In this document: piece after piece, positions 24,721 through 37,000 of the stretch
Numbering within the stretch: the first letter of the stretch is position 1
Layout of the letters: the number at the start of each line of letters is the position of its first letter
Source: Heterobasidion occidentale
Lineage: Eukaryota > Basidiomycota > Agaricomycetes > Russulales > Bondarzewiaceae
Direction: 5' to 3'
Length of the DNA stretch: 64,000 bases
Assembly: GCA_039111635.1 (NCBI GenBank)
Contig: JBCAQO010000011.1
Span: 868,001 to 932,000 of the forward strand
Position numbers and translations under genes: made by a program
Notes under the pieces: generated by a model
Database searches by the model: none
What the model was told of the DNA's origin: nothing
The model's input: the letters and a program-made list of their open reading frames with translations, nothing else

Positions 24721-26096
24721 ATGTCACTCATTCTCGTAAGTTAATCTTCGCTCATCATTCTGGCCACATCCTTATGCTCTTCCTCCGCTCAGGTTACTGG
24801 AGCGTCAGGTTTTCTTGGATCTGTCGTCGTAGATCAACTGCTTGCGGCTGACTATAAAGTTCGAGGGTCCGTTGTCTTTTTCTTTCCTCCAATCTCTTAG
24901 CATTCATCGAGAGCGTCCATCAGAACTGTTCGATCTTCTAAAGCTGACCGCGTCCAGAAAGCATACGCCTCTTTCGGAGACAAATTTGAGATCACAGTTG
25001 TTGATGATCTAACTACTTCTGATCTTACTGCAGCATTCCAAGGTCGAGTACTCCTCTACCAGGCGTCATCAGTACTTTGCTAACCGCTGCGTTTCACGCT
25101 GCCACAGGCGTGACCGCCTTGATTCATGTTGGCTCGCCGCTGGCAGGTTCTGCTGTCGCGGAAGAGGTCTTGAAGGTCTGTGCCAAACTATATCACGAAT
25201 CAATCCTCATAATCAGGATGAACCTGTCCTTGTAGGGCGCTATCTCTGGCACTGAGCGCGTTCTCGATTTCTCCGTCAAAGCTGGTGTCAAGAAGGTTGT
25301 CGTCACTAGCAGTGTAGCGGCCATTACTCAGCCCAGCGACATGTTTGTTGATCGCATCTTCAACGATAGCGGTGCGTTGAACTTTGACATTCCTTTGCGG
25401 ATTCATCGAGCAATGACATGCATTCATAGATTGGAACCCTATGACATATGAAGAGGCCTCAAAGCCAGAGGCTACTGGCTTTGAGGTCTATTGTGCATCC
25501 AAAAAACTGGCTGAAGAAGTTGTATGGAAATTCGCTAAGGAGCACCCAGATATCGACTTCGCCACCGGTCTGTTGTCATTTTTCTGGCGTGCTCTAACTC
25601 CTGCGTACTAACAGCCGTGATTTCAGTCAACCCTTCATTCTTGTACGGACCCTCAGGGCGAGGACAAGTCCTTGATTCCCCTGCCAATGGCACCAACGCT
25701 ATGGTGTATGCGCTCATCAAAGGGCCCAAGGGACGGCCGATTCCCAAACATGTCGTTTTCCCGAATTACATACACGTCGCCGATGCAGCGAAGGCCCACG
25801 TTCTGGCCCTCGCAGTCCCTCCGTCTACGACGCCCAAAAGAATCATCGTAAATGGAGGAAGCGTCACTTGGAAGCAGGCGACTCAGTATCTTGCTGAAAC
25901 CCGTCCTGATCTGAAGGACAGACTGCCTGTGATCACAGGTGATGAAAAGGACCCAGAGGTGTGGGCAAAATTCGACACTAGCAGCGCTGAGCGCATTATA
26001 GGACTAAAGGACTACATAAATTGGAAGGAAACCATCAGCTCCACTATAGACGATATTCTGGAGCGAGAGAAGACCTTTGGGGTTGCAGTGCTTTAA
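24721..26096 (+). CDS. extended SDR, NAD(P)-dependent ketoreductase (Gre2/dihydroflavonol-reductase type)
   Basis: A cytosolic NADPH-dependent carbonyl reductase of the Gre2/cinnamoyl-CoA reductase-like group. MSLIL is followed after a first intron by VTGASGFLGSVVVDQLLAAD, the Rossmann TGxxGxxG. VRSSKADRVQKAYASFGDKF, ALIHVGSPLAGSAVAEEVLK and KKVVVTSSVAAITQPSD supply the catalytic Ser region. The YxxxK pair is in FEVYCASKKLAEEVV, and VNPSFLYGPSG is the substrate-loop motif. The final exon runs to EREKTFGVAVL with TAA at 26094. About 340 residues in seven or eight exons, normal length. The neighbours are unrelated, so the substrate is unknown. Confidence 0.9.
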
Positions 26097-26348
26097 ACAG
26101 ACCCTTGATACTTGTCAATCCATTCATGCGCATATGGAAGCTGGGGGAACTACGACGTCAAATGTTTGCTCCTATGAGTTAGAAGCATGTCAAGCAGCGC
26201 CTTGCTTGAATGGTAACATTTCTGGTTGGAATACAGCGAAAATGGAAGAGGAGGTCGAGTTGCAAGAGTCGCAGGAGGTCGATGTTTGTGATACAACGGT
26301 CAAAGGGCCAATACGCCCATTTTGTTCCGATAGTATTATCGCTTGAAA

Positions 26349-28011
26349 TTAGAGTGCCCACGGCTTCTCGCTCTGGCGGTTTCGTCTTAAATATACGTAT
26401 CGCAGTACTAGCACAACGAGAGCGCCTTCCAAAAGAAATCCTGCATTCGTAAAGTGGCCAGTCGGGTATCCAGGCGCTTCGCTGCTCTTGTAAATATAAA
26501 CACCTTCAACACTCTAGGTTAAGCCGACACCCGGAATAATGTGCAGATTGCCTTACCGATGATTTGCCCAATCTGCCCGACCGACACATTGAGAGGAACT
26601 GCCAGTGTTGAGGCCGCTGTGTTCCGTAGGTTGGCTGTGAGCCAGCTCAGCAACGGCGGAATGCTGGCAAAGGAGAATGATACCGCTATGCAGAGGATAC
26701 CGTACCGAGCTTTGAAGGATGTTGGCGGCAATGCACCTCGACCCGAAGGTAAGATGGTACAGAACGTGGAACCAATTGGGCCGACGCACCTTGTAAAAGG
26801 AAACATATGCCCGCGATAACGAGCGATATGAAAGCCATCCACGACCTTATCTCATACCTGTCCGCCAGCGAAGCAACAAACACAGTCACCACAAAAGCAG
26901 CTGCATACGGTGGGACGGAGAACAGCTGGGCGTCAAGACCCTCGTAACCTAACCCCGACACGATCGTCGGGGCAAATAAGGATATGCTCGAAAATGGGAC
27001 TGAGATCGAGATGTAGATCAAATAATGGAGATAGAGCCGCCAGTCCATCAACGTCTCTTTAGACTGTTCCCAAGTAATTTTTGAATGACCCAACGAAGCG
27101 ACTCCTTTAAGTCGATTGACTGCAAGTCCGCGTTCCTCTGGTGAGAGCCACGATTCCGTCTCAGGGTAGTCGGGGAGAATCAGAACGGCAGCTACTGCGC
27201 ATACGCACGAAGGTGCACCTTCAATCAGAAAAAGCCAACGCCATGCCTCCAGACCACGGACGCCGTTGACATGGCCGACGCCGTACGCAATGGATCCGCC
27301 AAAAGCACCTGCCAGGGTCGCGCACGCAAGGATGAGAGCGATGCGTATCGCACGTTCATTTGGGCGGTACCAGATCGTGAGGAAATAAACCATCCCAGGA
27401 AACAAGCCCGCTTCGAAGGCGCCGAGGAGAAACCGGACGGCTGCGAGCCCGCCAAAGTTTGATACAGATGCGAGTATCATCGTCAAAGAGCCCCACGAAA
27501 ACATGAGAAATGCAAGCCAACGTGATGGGCGATATTTTTTGAGCATGTAGTTGGATGGTGTTTCGAACACGGTGTAGGAGACGATGAACAGGATGAGGGC
27601 CGTGAGGTACTGTTCGTTAGAGATTCCTAGCGTTTGGACTAGCGAATCTCCGGCATTGCTATTGAGTAGTTTGGCATTGCCCTTCAATGAATGGATTAGT
27701 TCACGATTTCAACCGAGCACAACATAGCACAACGGAACGAACGAACGATGTTGGATCTATCAAGAAAGCAAAGCAGATAGATCGACATGCAAGCGGGAAT
27801 AATCCTGAGATCAATGCGTTTCACTAGCCTAAAGGTGGCGCCCGTGAGCGCTCGTTGAATCAGTATGTTAGTATCGAACCTACTTCTTCTCTGCTTCAGG
27901 ATCTACGATATAATCCTTATCATATGCTAGTTCGTCAAGACTTGGTGTCTGCTTCTCAGTATCATTGTGTAGAAATGCCTTGTTCAGAGTATCTGGAGGA
28001 GGTTTGTTCAT
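26349..28011 (-). CDS. MFS transporter, Dal5/Tna1 family, copy 2
   Basis: Paralog of the transporter at 0.7-2.5 kb. I place the start at 28011 (MNKPPPDTLNKAFLHNDTEK), downstream of an in-frame ATG at 28074 that lacks any paralog counterpart. After an intron, KRIDLRIIPACMSIYLLCFL and DRSNIG form TM1, then NAKLLNSNAGDSLVQTLGIS. Signatures are FETPSNYMLKKYRPSRW, RFLLGAFEAGLFPGMVYFL and AWRWLFLIEGAPS. The intron in the cytoplasmic half joins FLLQG to ALPPTSFKARYGILC. The last joins QIIG to VYIYKSSEAPGYPTGHFTNA, ending SEKPWAL with TAA at 26349. Splice positions match copy 1. About 470 residues and 12 TM segments. Substrate unknown, probably an organic anion. Confidence 0.9.
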
Positions 28012-28454
28012 CTTGCTCTCAGTTATCTGACCAATGCTGGGTCTGAAAGATGCTAGAGGGAGGTGAAGGAGCACATTGATAGCATATGAAGTACTACCCT
28101 TATAACTTCTCCATGCGCTTAGTTTTCAGGTCCCGCTCATATACGCTGTCAAAAATGACCAGATGAGCTCCTAGTGGCTGAAAAAATACGTACTACGCTC
28201 CGGACCGATAGTCGGAAGCAGGGCCGATGTCGTATATCCGGAGGCGACAGGTCAAGTGGACGAGTTGTATAAGCATGTGACGGAGATGGATCTCGTCGAA
28301 AACCAGCAGTAAGCGTGGAGAAAACCACGTAACTTAATAATATATATCAAGCCAAGAACCAGAACTTACACGACGTACACCTACATCGTATATCTGCATC
28401 TCCGAATCGTTGATCCACAGTAGTCATGTAAGGAGAAAGACACGCACCCCAACT
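28012..28454. other. intergenic
   Basis: About 440 bases: promoter of MFS copy 2 and 3' flank of the methyltransferase. No further feature. Confidence 0.4.
28098..28105 (-). promoter_or_regulatory. TATA-like box of MFS copy 2
   Basis: Minus strand TATAAGGG about 90 bases upstream of the ATG at 28011. Confidence 0.4.
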
Positions 28455-29286
28455 TCAGTATTTTACATATCTTCCAACCCGATGCCAAAATAACGTCTCT
28501 TCACTCTCGCCTTCTTTGGCCCACACATCCCTTGTTTTCCAAGCATTCAAAGATTCGATCCACATGTGCGTCGGGCGATCCAGTCTACACCCGCCAAATG
28601 CTTTACTCCAGATTGGGGTCCAGAACCTCTGCCACCAGGCCACATCCGCCCGAGGACTGAGAACATGTTCGTAGTAGAGTAACTGGCCACCAGATTTTAA
28701 CAGATTGTCCACTATGGCCGACAGAACGGTCCGGGGCTCTGGAATGGAGCAGAACGAGAGGATAGACACAACAGTGTCTACAGTATTTGGACCGCCGAGC
28801 GCAGACACGATGGAAGGGACTTCTTCAGCTCCGTAGGGCAAGATCAAAAGTGATCCGGTATCCTCGTCATAGCCGGATGCATTGGCTAATTGACGAATGG
28901 CGTTATGCATCAATGTATTTGGTTCCAGGGCGACATATTTAGTGACACTAGCACGATTAAGATAATTGAGGAGATGACCACGTCCTGAGAGCAGAGAGGA
29001 TATTAGCAGAAGCTCAGAATAGAGTCAAATAACACCGACCGGCACCAACGTCTAGTACTATCCCATACGCATTGTTGGGAACCAGGCTTTGCTTTGCATC
29101 CCGACCTCCTTCGTCGATCAAGTCTCCGAACGTACGCCACACGTGAGACATAAATATCTGTGATATTGTCTGAGGGCGTAAGAGTAAGGATGGTGATCGG
29201 AAAACAGCACGAATTGTAGGAAAGAATGCGACGCTTATCGCATATCTGAAGTCAACAACCAAACCAAATGATGCCGACAACTTCAT
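28455..29286 (-). CDS. class I SAM-dependent methyltransferase (METTL7-like)
   Basis: A small methyltransferase. The start MKLSASFGLVVDFRYAISVA at 29286 opens a hydrophobic, possibly membrane-dipping N-terminus followed by FRSPSLLLRPQTISQIFMSH. The SAM-binding loop is GIVLDVGAGR, completed across an intron by GHLLNYLNRA, with VTKYVALEPNT carrying the acidic residue that binds the ribose. VDTVVSILSFCSIPEPRTVL and LLKSGGQLLYYEHVLSPRAD are the later strands. WWQRFWTPIWSKAFGGC and LDRPTHMWIE match the C-terminal part of METTL7-type proteins. Stop TGA at 28455. About 255 residues. Acceptor unknown: animal METTL7 acts on thiols, but that does not fix the fungal substrate. Confidence 0.8.
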
Positions 29287-29695
29287 TTGTGCGTTCGGAC
29301 GGCTCTCAGGATATTCGATGTGATGGCAAGAGACTCATCGGCGTCCTTGCGCGAAGCAAGGCTGACTGGCCATTTATAGGATGTAGTTCCCACGCTCGGT
29401 GTGGGCGTAATGACGAATTTCCTATGGCGTACTCCTCCAGTGTCCTAACATTCCGGGTGCCCAACGTCCACCACAGGCAGCGGCACTCACCTTGGGGGTG
29501 CACCATTTGTCGGGAGGCATAACCAGTACTCGTATACGCTGACCGAGCGCCATCGTTGACAGCAGAGACATAGGACCATCACGGTATAGCTGTTCCTACA
29601 AGGTCTGAGGTGTGCATCACGAACTTTTTTGCATGGCTCCCCACCCATTGATCATCGATTGATAGGAGTAAATATTCCATCAAACTACGCTTGCC
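29287..29695. promoter_or_regulatory. divergent promoter, methyltransferase / AUR1
   Basis: About 410 bases between head-to-head genes. On the minus strand a TATAAAT (29373-29379) lies about 90 bases before the methyltransferase ATG. No clear TATA for AUR1. Confidence 0.45.
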
Positions 29696-31096
29696 ATGTC
29701 TTCCTCCTCAGGTATAGTCCGGACATGCAACCAAATATGGGCTGCGTTTTTGGCTGCCGTTGGACGTCTTGACAAGTCGCTTTCGCCTCAAGATACCCTA
29801 CGCCGCCTCCAGAACCACTCCTGGTCGTATTCGGACCTTATTTACGCATTCCATATTGTCCTCGCTACCTTCTGGATCACCATCATGCAGCTCCCAGCAT
29901 TCCCCCTCAAGCTCGGCATCCCCGTGTTATACGCCGTTCTCCTCCTCATCCCATTGACCTCCCAATTCTTCTTTCGGTTCATCCCGATCGCAGCCTGGCT
30001 CCTCACGTTTTACTCCTCTCGCTTCATCCCTGACGAACACCGTCCGGCCATCTCTGTGTCCGTGCTTCCAACACTGGAGTCAGTGCTATACGGTGCAAAC
30101 ATCTCGGACATCCTGACTCGTTTCACGCATCCTGTTCTGGATGTCCTCGCGTGGCTGCCTTATGGTGTGATACATTTCACCTTCCCCTTCGTCGTTGGTG
30201 CATTCCTATGGTTGTTCCGCTCGAAGGAGGCTCTACACTTCTGGGGCCGCGCCTTCGGCTACATGAACCTCATTGGAGTCATCATCCAGATCCTCTTCCC
30301 TTGCGCTTCACCTTGGTACGAAGTCATCTTCGGGCTGACACCCGCTGACTACTCCATGCTCGGCTCACCTGGCGGTCTCCTGCGAATCGACAACATCTTT
30401 CACTCCCACGGTTACACCATCACGTTCTCCAACGCACCAGTCATTTTCGGTGCATTCCCGTCGCTACACTCCGGATGTGCAACCATCGAAGCACTGGTTC
30501 TCTCCCATTTCTTCCCGCAGACGACGAAATATGTTTGGACCTACGCAGGCGTTCTGTACTGGGCCACGATGTACCTCACGCATCATTACCTGGTAGACGT
30601 GGTGGGGGGATCATGCCTCGCTATCGCATGCTTCTATTGCTTCCTCCCTGATGAGCTGCGGGGAGCAGGTGCGACCGCATCATCCACCGGTATCTCAAAT
30701 AGTGCAACGGGCGGACGGTCGAAGTATGAGATTTACGATTTGGAGTCTCGCGGAGGACGGAACGGAGGGGTGGACACGACGGATTTTGAGCTCTCGAGCG
30801 AAGCCTCCGACGAAGAAGATATTGGGATCGCGTATCGCTCGCCTGCGATCATTCCTACGACTCCTGCCTCAGCGACGCCTTTGATCGCAAAGAATCAAAG
30901 TCAAGGACGAGGGAGCATGAAGCAGCCGAAAGGCGCACCGCCTCGACGGAATCACCGTCACACAGCAAGCATCGCGAGTCTGATTCGGGCGGATGACCGG
31001 GTGGAGGACGGGTGGAGCCCGATAGGAAACAAATCGTTCGTGTTCCCTCCAACGCCAACGCGCGCTGAAAGGGATGTGGGCGCGAAGGGGTCATAG
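29696..31096 (+). CDS. AUR1: inositol phosphorylceramide synthase, Aur1 catalytic subunit
   Basis: Golgi enzyme moving phosphoinositol from phosphatidylinositol to ceramide, essential in fungi. One uninterrupted frame of 466 residues from the ATG at 29696. The N-terminal part is SWSYSDLIYAFHIVLATFWI. Several TM helices follow (ITIMQLPAFPLKLGIPVLYA, VLDVLAWLPYGVIHFTFPFV). The Aur1 block is LFPCASPWYEVIFGLTPADY. The lipid phosphatase-like motifs are GAFPSLHSGCATIEALVLSH and YLTHHYLVDVVGGSCLAIAC, which supply the catalytic His residues and Asp. A hydrophilic Ser-rich cytosolic tail of about 140 residues (from DELRGAG) ends AERDVGAKGS. The lack of introns is notable in this window. Length is near the yeast protein. 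Confidence 0.93.
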   Translation: MSSSSGIVRTCNQIWAAFLAAVGRLDKSLSPQDTLRRLQNHSWSYSDLIYAFHIVLATFWITIMQLPAFPLKLGIPVLYAVLLLIPLTSQFFFRFIPIAAWLLTFYSSRFIPDEHRPAISVSVLPTLESVLYGANISDILTRFTHPVLDVLAWLPYGVIHFTFPFVVGAFLWLFRSKEALHFWGRAFGYMNLIGVIIQILFPCASPWYEVIFGLTPADYSMLGSPGGLLRIDNIFHSHGYTITFSNAPVIFGAFPSLHSGCATIEALVLSHFFPQTTKYVWTYAGVLYWATMYLTHHYLVDVVGGSCLAIACFYCFLPDELRGAGATASSTGISNSATGGRSKYEIYDLESRGGRNGGVDTTDFELSSEASDEEDIGIAYRSPAIIPTTPASATPLIAKNQSQGRGSMKQPKGAPPRRNHRHTASIASLIRADDRVEDGWSPIGNKSFVFPPTPTRAERDVGAKGS

Positions 31097-31672
31097 TGGG
31101 TGCCAGTGTAGATATAGTCACTACTAATTGTGTTAATCTGCCCTTTTTTTCTGGCGGTCTCATCTCGGGATTGGAGCGCAAACGATTGTTTCTAGTGCAT
31201 CGTTCTTTTGTTTCTAGTCTCTCTTTGTGCAAGTTTTTATTCGGATGATATATCTTGATCGTGACGCTTCCCTCCCTCTGCTTGGTGGACTGACTGTGGC
31301 ACAGCTGGGACTGACCATGTCTGGGGCAGAATTGGATGGACATCACTCATCGCTAACATTCTTTGCTAGATGATAGTAGACACATATATACCGTTTTCCC
31401 AATCCCGGCCTCCGAGCATGTGAAGCAGAAAGACATTTAGATGTTTATGAATCTACTTCTCGAACAGTGACTGCTATATACTTGTCGTAGACTCTGGGCA
31501 CCTTGTAATTTTAGAGCTGGCCGGGGTCCCTGGAGGACGAGACGCGACGCGACGCGGGAGCGTGACGTCTTCCGACTCACCTTGATCTATCCGCCTCCGC
31601 TACTAGAGGCTTTTAAGGCTAGTTGGTCTGGCCGTTCCACTTGGTTTCTAACGCCCGTCGTACTGACTATGA
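31097..31672. other. intergenic
   Basis: About 575 bases: AUR1 3' flank and promoter of the Eos1-type gene. A GACGC tandem stretch sits near 31540-31560. No gene. Confidence 0.4.
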
Positions 31673-33420
31673 ATGCCCACCATGCCCACAGCCAGCAGAA
31701 CGAGGTCGACGAGCCATCCTCAGCCATTGACCCAGTTGCATACGACCGTCGGTTTTTCTGAGCGAACGTCTGCAACCTCGTCGCTAGAACCGCCACCAGC
31801 GGTCCATCCTCAACTTTCCGCCCTTTCAAACTCGCACACGAAGCGGCGGAATCTTCACAACAGTGCCCACACTCACACCCACACACGCGTGCGGTCGTCG
31901 TCGGCATCGTTGCCTTCAGAGTTCCTCTTCACCCCATCGCAAACCCCGATCGTCCGGCCGCGCTCAGGTGCTTGCACTCCTGCCCCTGCGCTACGCACAT
32001 CCCGTCTTGCGCAGTCTCGCTCTTCCCCGCACCTTGCTAGTACCTTGGGTGTGACGACTGCCGCCCATCTTCATCCTCGCGCTTGCGTTGACTCCTCATC
32101 GGACCGAGACGAAGCGTCGAGCGAGGAAATGATATACACGGCGAAGAAGCTTGGCCAAGGGAGCGCGGGATTTCGCACTCGGTTCTTATCGTCCAGCAGC
32201 GTCAACCCCAGCGCTCATGGGAAGCACCAAATTCCGAAGAGCGTTACGACAACTCCGGGTCAACTCTGTGCAGGCGAGACGGAGACGGAGACAGACGAGC
32301 CTGTGAGTGCCTCATAAATCTATCACCACTAAGGTTGTCTGCAGCCAAGGCTCGATTATCCGCGGTAAGGTCTTGCATAGCCCTTTATCGAGTTTTCAGT
32401 AATAAGGAAGGTCTTTGCGTTTCTTCTCTTGAATAGCCTGCAGCAGCATTCTCACAGCTGAGCCACTGTCGTGCCTGCTTTATCCTTCACTCGGTTCGCT
32501 TCCTTTGTGGACTCGCGCCATGACACGAATATAAACCGCCACACTGTTATCCAAGCTGTGGCGCCTACGTGAATCCTGCTATCGTTTCAGGCTCTGGACA
32601 ATCATTGACCTGAAATCGCGCTCTTCTCCCCTTCTTCCTCTTCTTCTCATCATTCGCCATAGTTTACTACTTGTTCGATCTTTTGCGCTCACACACGTCC
32701 TGCTAACAGTCTCGACACCTCCCAACTTCGCGCATCATACACTCCTCCGACCCATTGATCCTCCCGAACTCCCTCGAGGAGACGCTCACGCCCCTTCTCT
32801 TCGAGGCGTTCCGCCTCCTGTCCATCGTGCCCGCCGTGTTCGGCACAATGTATAACATATATCTCGCCTGGCATCTTCCCCGCGCGGGCCACACCACGCG
32901 TCTAGATTACATTGTCTCTGCTTTTTGGGTAACCATCTCTTCGTTCCATGCTCGCATCCTCGTGTGTTGATCACCCTGCCAATACCGGTATCCCTAGGCA
33001 ATCCTCACAGGCTTCCAATGCCTGCGTCTCACCACCGGCCTGCTCCACCGTTGGAGGGTGTACTACCCCCCGCTGTCCACGCTCATCCGCCTCCTCGCAC
33101 TGCAGGCGATCTGCTGGCCCGCGACGCACCTGACGCTCTCGTTCCTCGAGCACGCGAAGCGCCCCGTCATATGCTGGGCCGTCATCGGCACCACGACCAG
33201 CGTGTCGCGCGCGATCCAGCTTTGGGTGACGAGCAATCTCTGGTGGGAGACGGAGGGGAAGGCCGAGCGCCAGGGGTGGAAGAGGAAGATCGGCGGGCGG
33301 TGGGGCGGGCGCCGGTGGGACTGGGCAGAGGTGTGGGCGCAGTGCGGCGTCCCGATGGGGATGTGCTATTTCGTGATGGCCTGGGCGGAGGCGCTGAGGA
33401 GGGATTGGCAGGGCTGCTGA
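31673..33420 (+). CDS. EOS1: Eos1-type N-glycosylation membrane protein
   Basis: The two last exons are well supported. Exon 32710-32938 encodes LEETLTPLLFEAFRLLSIVP, AVFGTMYNIYLAWHLPRAGH and TTRLDYIVSAFW. A 59-base intron joins to AILTGFQCLRLTTGLLHRW, RVYYPPLSTLIRLLALQAIC, VICWAVIGTTTSVSRAIQLW and VTSNLWWE, ending MAWAEALRRDWQGC at 33420. The TTTSVSRAIQLWVTSN stretch is what I recognise from the Eos1 family, an ER multipass protein needed for normal N-glycosylation and stress tolerance in yeast. A Ser/Thr/His-rich frame at 31673-32301 (MPTMPTASRTRSTSHPQ), ending at a good donor (GTGAGT), is the likely cytosolic N-terminus, but the small joining exon(s) between 32302 and 32709 are not resolved. 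It may alternatively be a separate small gene. Confidence 0.65.
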
Positions 33421-34055
33421 GTGCGTCGTCGTTTCTGGTTCCCGATCCGCTTGGTTTCGTTTCTGTTCCGTTTGCTCGTTAGACTTCGAGGCAGCAAGAG
33501 CTGCTACATATATCTGCTCCTAGGCTGTCTTTCTTTCCTACTCTGTTCATCCACGGACCTCGTATGTATTCTCTCCTCCGCCCGCCCTCTGCTCCGGAGT
33601 TGTACGCGTAAATGTGTCGTTCCGCTTACTTTCCTACTCCGTTCTTCAGCTCTTTCGTCCTTGTTCACCAAGTTTCCTGCTCTCATACGTCTGATAGACT
33701 TCACTTATGCTCGTAAATTGCTGGGTGTCCAATACTTCACTTTTGGTTGTACGATGCCTATTTGCCCGATTCTTCCTTGCGGGTCGTCAGTAGGGGTACG
33801 TACGTTTCCCATGCAACTGCGATACCTCAAGTTCCAGTATCAAACCAAGGTCATGCAAGTTGGCCAGGATGTCATATGAACGATGCCTCAAATTACGGTT
33901 TGATCAAAGTAGTACAAATTTCGGAAACAAGTAAGTATATTACATTGCAAGAAAGACAAGAAAGCAACCAAAAAGGGACAAAACATGACAACGACGACAG
34001 CAATGCGAGAACGAAACTACACCAGTCGTACAAGGTTCAACACGCGATCAAAAAC
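33421..34055. other. convergent 3' flanks, EOS1 and Argonaute
   Basis: About 635 bases. Open frames here (for example 33421-33879) are low-complexity Ser/Arg/Leu and show no motif. No gene supported. Confidence 0.4.
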
Positions 34056-37000
34056 TCACAGATAAAACATGGTGTCCTTGAGATTATTGTGCAGGCCATT
34101 GCCCCACATCCTCTCGGCAGCCTGATATACGCGAAGCTCAGCAGCGTCCCTCGCTTGCGTCATCCTCTCGCTCCCGCCTCGCCCGCCTCGACCAGCAGCA
34201 CCGCCTCGTCCTCTCGTTGCCGCCGAGCTCTCCCCGCCCGTAGAAGACGCATCGCCGCCTAGATTCAAGAAGCCATGTATCCAGTACCTCGCCTGCTCGC
34301 ACACCACGTCTGCATAATATGCGGCGGGAATGAGGCTCACCGCCTTCGTGGCGCGCGCGTAGAGATACGAGGTAGCGTGCACGCCCTGCTGGATCTCGTC
34401 CGCGCCCAACCTGTTCTCGTCGTATATGACCGAGTAATGCGTCGGACGCACGGTTCCTTGCAGACCCGCGTGCGCCTGGAGGTAGAAGTCGAAATCGAAT
34501 ATAGACGTGATGCCTTTGTCAACGACCGTCCCGGGACGAGTATTCCCGTTACGGTCAGCCGTGTTCGCGTCCGTCGCCGGAAAGCGAGCATGATGGCGTT
34601 TTCCGCAAATGGTGATGGACAAGGAGGGGCGATAACGCGGGTTGTTCGGGTCAATCCGTTTGAAGGCCTCGATGATCTGGGGCAGCTCGTCTCTAAGCAC
34701 TTTGTCGAATTGGCCCTGGTTTGAACGTCCGTCATGAACGAAACACAAGACGGAGTGATAAGAAAACACACACCTCGGAAACGCCATCGCGGAAAACAAG
34801 AACACGATCGGGCAAGGATTTGCTGTGCTTGCGGAACAGCTGCAGACGCTCAATCATCATGGTCGCCAGCTCGGCAATACCCTAGAGACGATTCGAGTGT
34901 CAACCATAATCTATACAACCAGATTAAGACACGTACCTCCTGCTTGGACTTCTGCAGCCTCAAACTAGCAGGGAACTGGACGAAATCGTTGTCTATGCTA
35001 GCCACGACGCCGGCAATAGACGGCGTTCCTGACGCGCTGCTAGGACCCGGATGCGTGACGTCGATGCCGACCATCATTGTCTTCTTCTGCGTGAGCCAAC
35101 TCATTGCTCGCGGATCCAGACGATGATTGATGCCTCCGAGCTTGGTGTTGACCTTGAGTGCCACGTTTGACAGATACTGGTCTTGTTTGTTGGGATCTTT
35201 CAGCGCGTTCTTGAGCAACATGCATTGAGTTTGAATCCCGAAACGGACGGCAGCCATGCGTTTGATGCCTGGATAGATAAAATCGTCTCTGTCCGCAAGA
35301 AGAACCACGATGATACTGATTCTCCCGGTGCCAAACTGCACGATTGATTCCTCTATCATGCCCAAGGCACGCTGTCTCCCAGGATCTTCCAATCTCGATG
35401 GCAACACGGGGGTGGGAACAATCTGAGGTGGTCCAGTTGGCACCGTCATGCCACTATCCGTGCATTTTTTCGAAAATGCTTGCAGTAGACCTATCATGGC
35501 AGGATCATTAGGACCAGAAAAGCCTCTTCCTTGTTCTCGGACGACAAGAACTTTCCAATTCGTGAGATTGCCTCCGGCGTGGAACTTGACATTGAGGATG
35601 TTCCATCCTCCGTTAGCCACCTTTGGTGTTCCCTGTCGATACGTTACGCTCGGCGGAGGTAATTCCCGAGCAGGGACGATGGACATCTGTCCGACAACTG
35701 TAACACCAAATTCGCGCATCAGAGGCGTCCCCGCCGACAATCCAAGTTTCGGAAGGCCTTCGTTAACGATGAGGTGGGCATTAACGCCCGGCTTGCGACT
35801 GGCGTAGCGAAGCATCTGAGAAGTCTCGTCTGGCGACAGTTTTCCGAGATGCGGTTCTCCAGGCTCTACAGTGCAGAGTTCTGCAGGCAGATATGTCTTC
35901 TTGCCTGGCCCGCCCACATCAACGACAGGAATATCGTCGGCGTGACGAAGTGTGATGTTGTACTCTGATAAATCGGTCAACGATGTTTCATTTCGAGGAT
36001 CGACTGCTTGAGACATACTTTTTTTGAAGAAGGTTTCGACAGAGATCATACCTCCGAATTCTGGGCAATCGAACATTTGCTTCCGCGCAGTGGTGTTGCC
36101 AGCAATGCGCTTGACGGTCTGTACCCGTTTGAAGCCAAGGTGGCGAGTGGATATCTTGTTCTTCGCGAGGAATTCCTGCGCGCTAGCGCCCATAGATCCC
36201 TGGTTGAAACTCAGCCACGCTTCCGCTAAATTGCCAGGTTCATGGAACGCCGTCATGCAAACGTTCACATTCACCATAATCTCCTTATGGACCAAACGGA
36301 CGGACGAGAAAAAGCCCATATACGCCCATAATCGAGGTCCAAGCTGTCCGCGCGCGGCGTCATCCCAAAAATACCTGTTTTTACCGAATCTAAACCCTGT
36401 CTGCGAAGCTTGGCGCTGTAGGATGAGATTCAAAGCGGACACCAAGGATCGATGCTTTCGTCAGACTGCCTATTTCCTTCGGTTTGCCTGCGATATTTCC
36501 ATTAGGGAACACTCCCAATATCATAGTCGCAGCAGCCACGTACTGCTTGAGAGGTGCTATCAGGAGCTCTTTTCCGAAGACTACTTCGACTGTATACTGA
36601 TCCGCGTTGGCGCGGGGGCCCGTTTCGCCCTGCTCAAAGAAACGAACGCTGCCCTGGAGGGGCTGGGGCAGCTGTCGGGCGGAGACAAGCCTTTGACTTC
36701 CGTCGTGGACCATGGAATCCCGATAGGGTGCTCCCTCTGCGCTCTGTTCGAAGAGGTCCAAGATCCTTCTTTTGACCCTCGCCTTCTGGCTCTTAGGATC
36801 CGGAGAAATCTTGATGCTGTATTCGAACCAGCTCGTTTTCGATATCTTCACGGGGAAAAAGTTCGCGCGCAGGACAATGGCGCGTCCTTGAGTCCCATAG
36901 CCCGGCCGAGCTGGATGCTCAGGACCAACTTGCCGAGTGCCGGTTCGCTGCAGTAAACTGTCAGCGGCTGTGATTCGAACATCTGGCGTTGGGCGAGTGC

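Noticed and set aside
32925..33482. 185-codon plus-strand frame in the Eos1 region
   Set aside because: It is an Arg/Pro/Ala-rich shadow of the GC-rich Eos1 exon in another frame.
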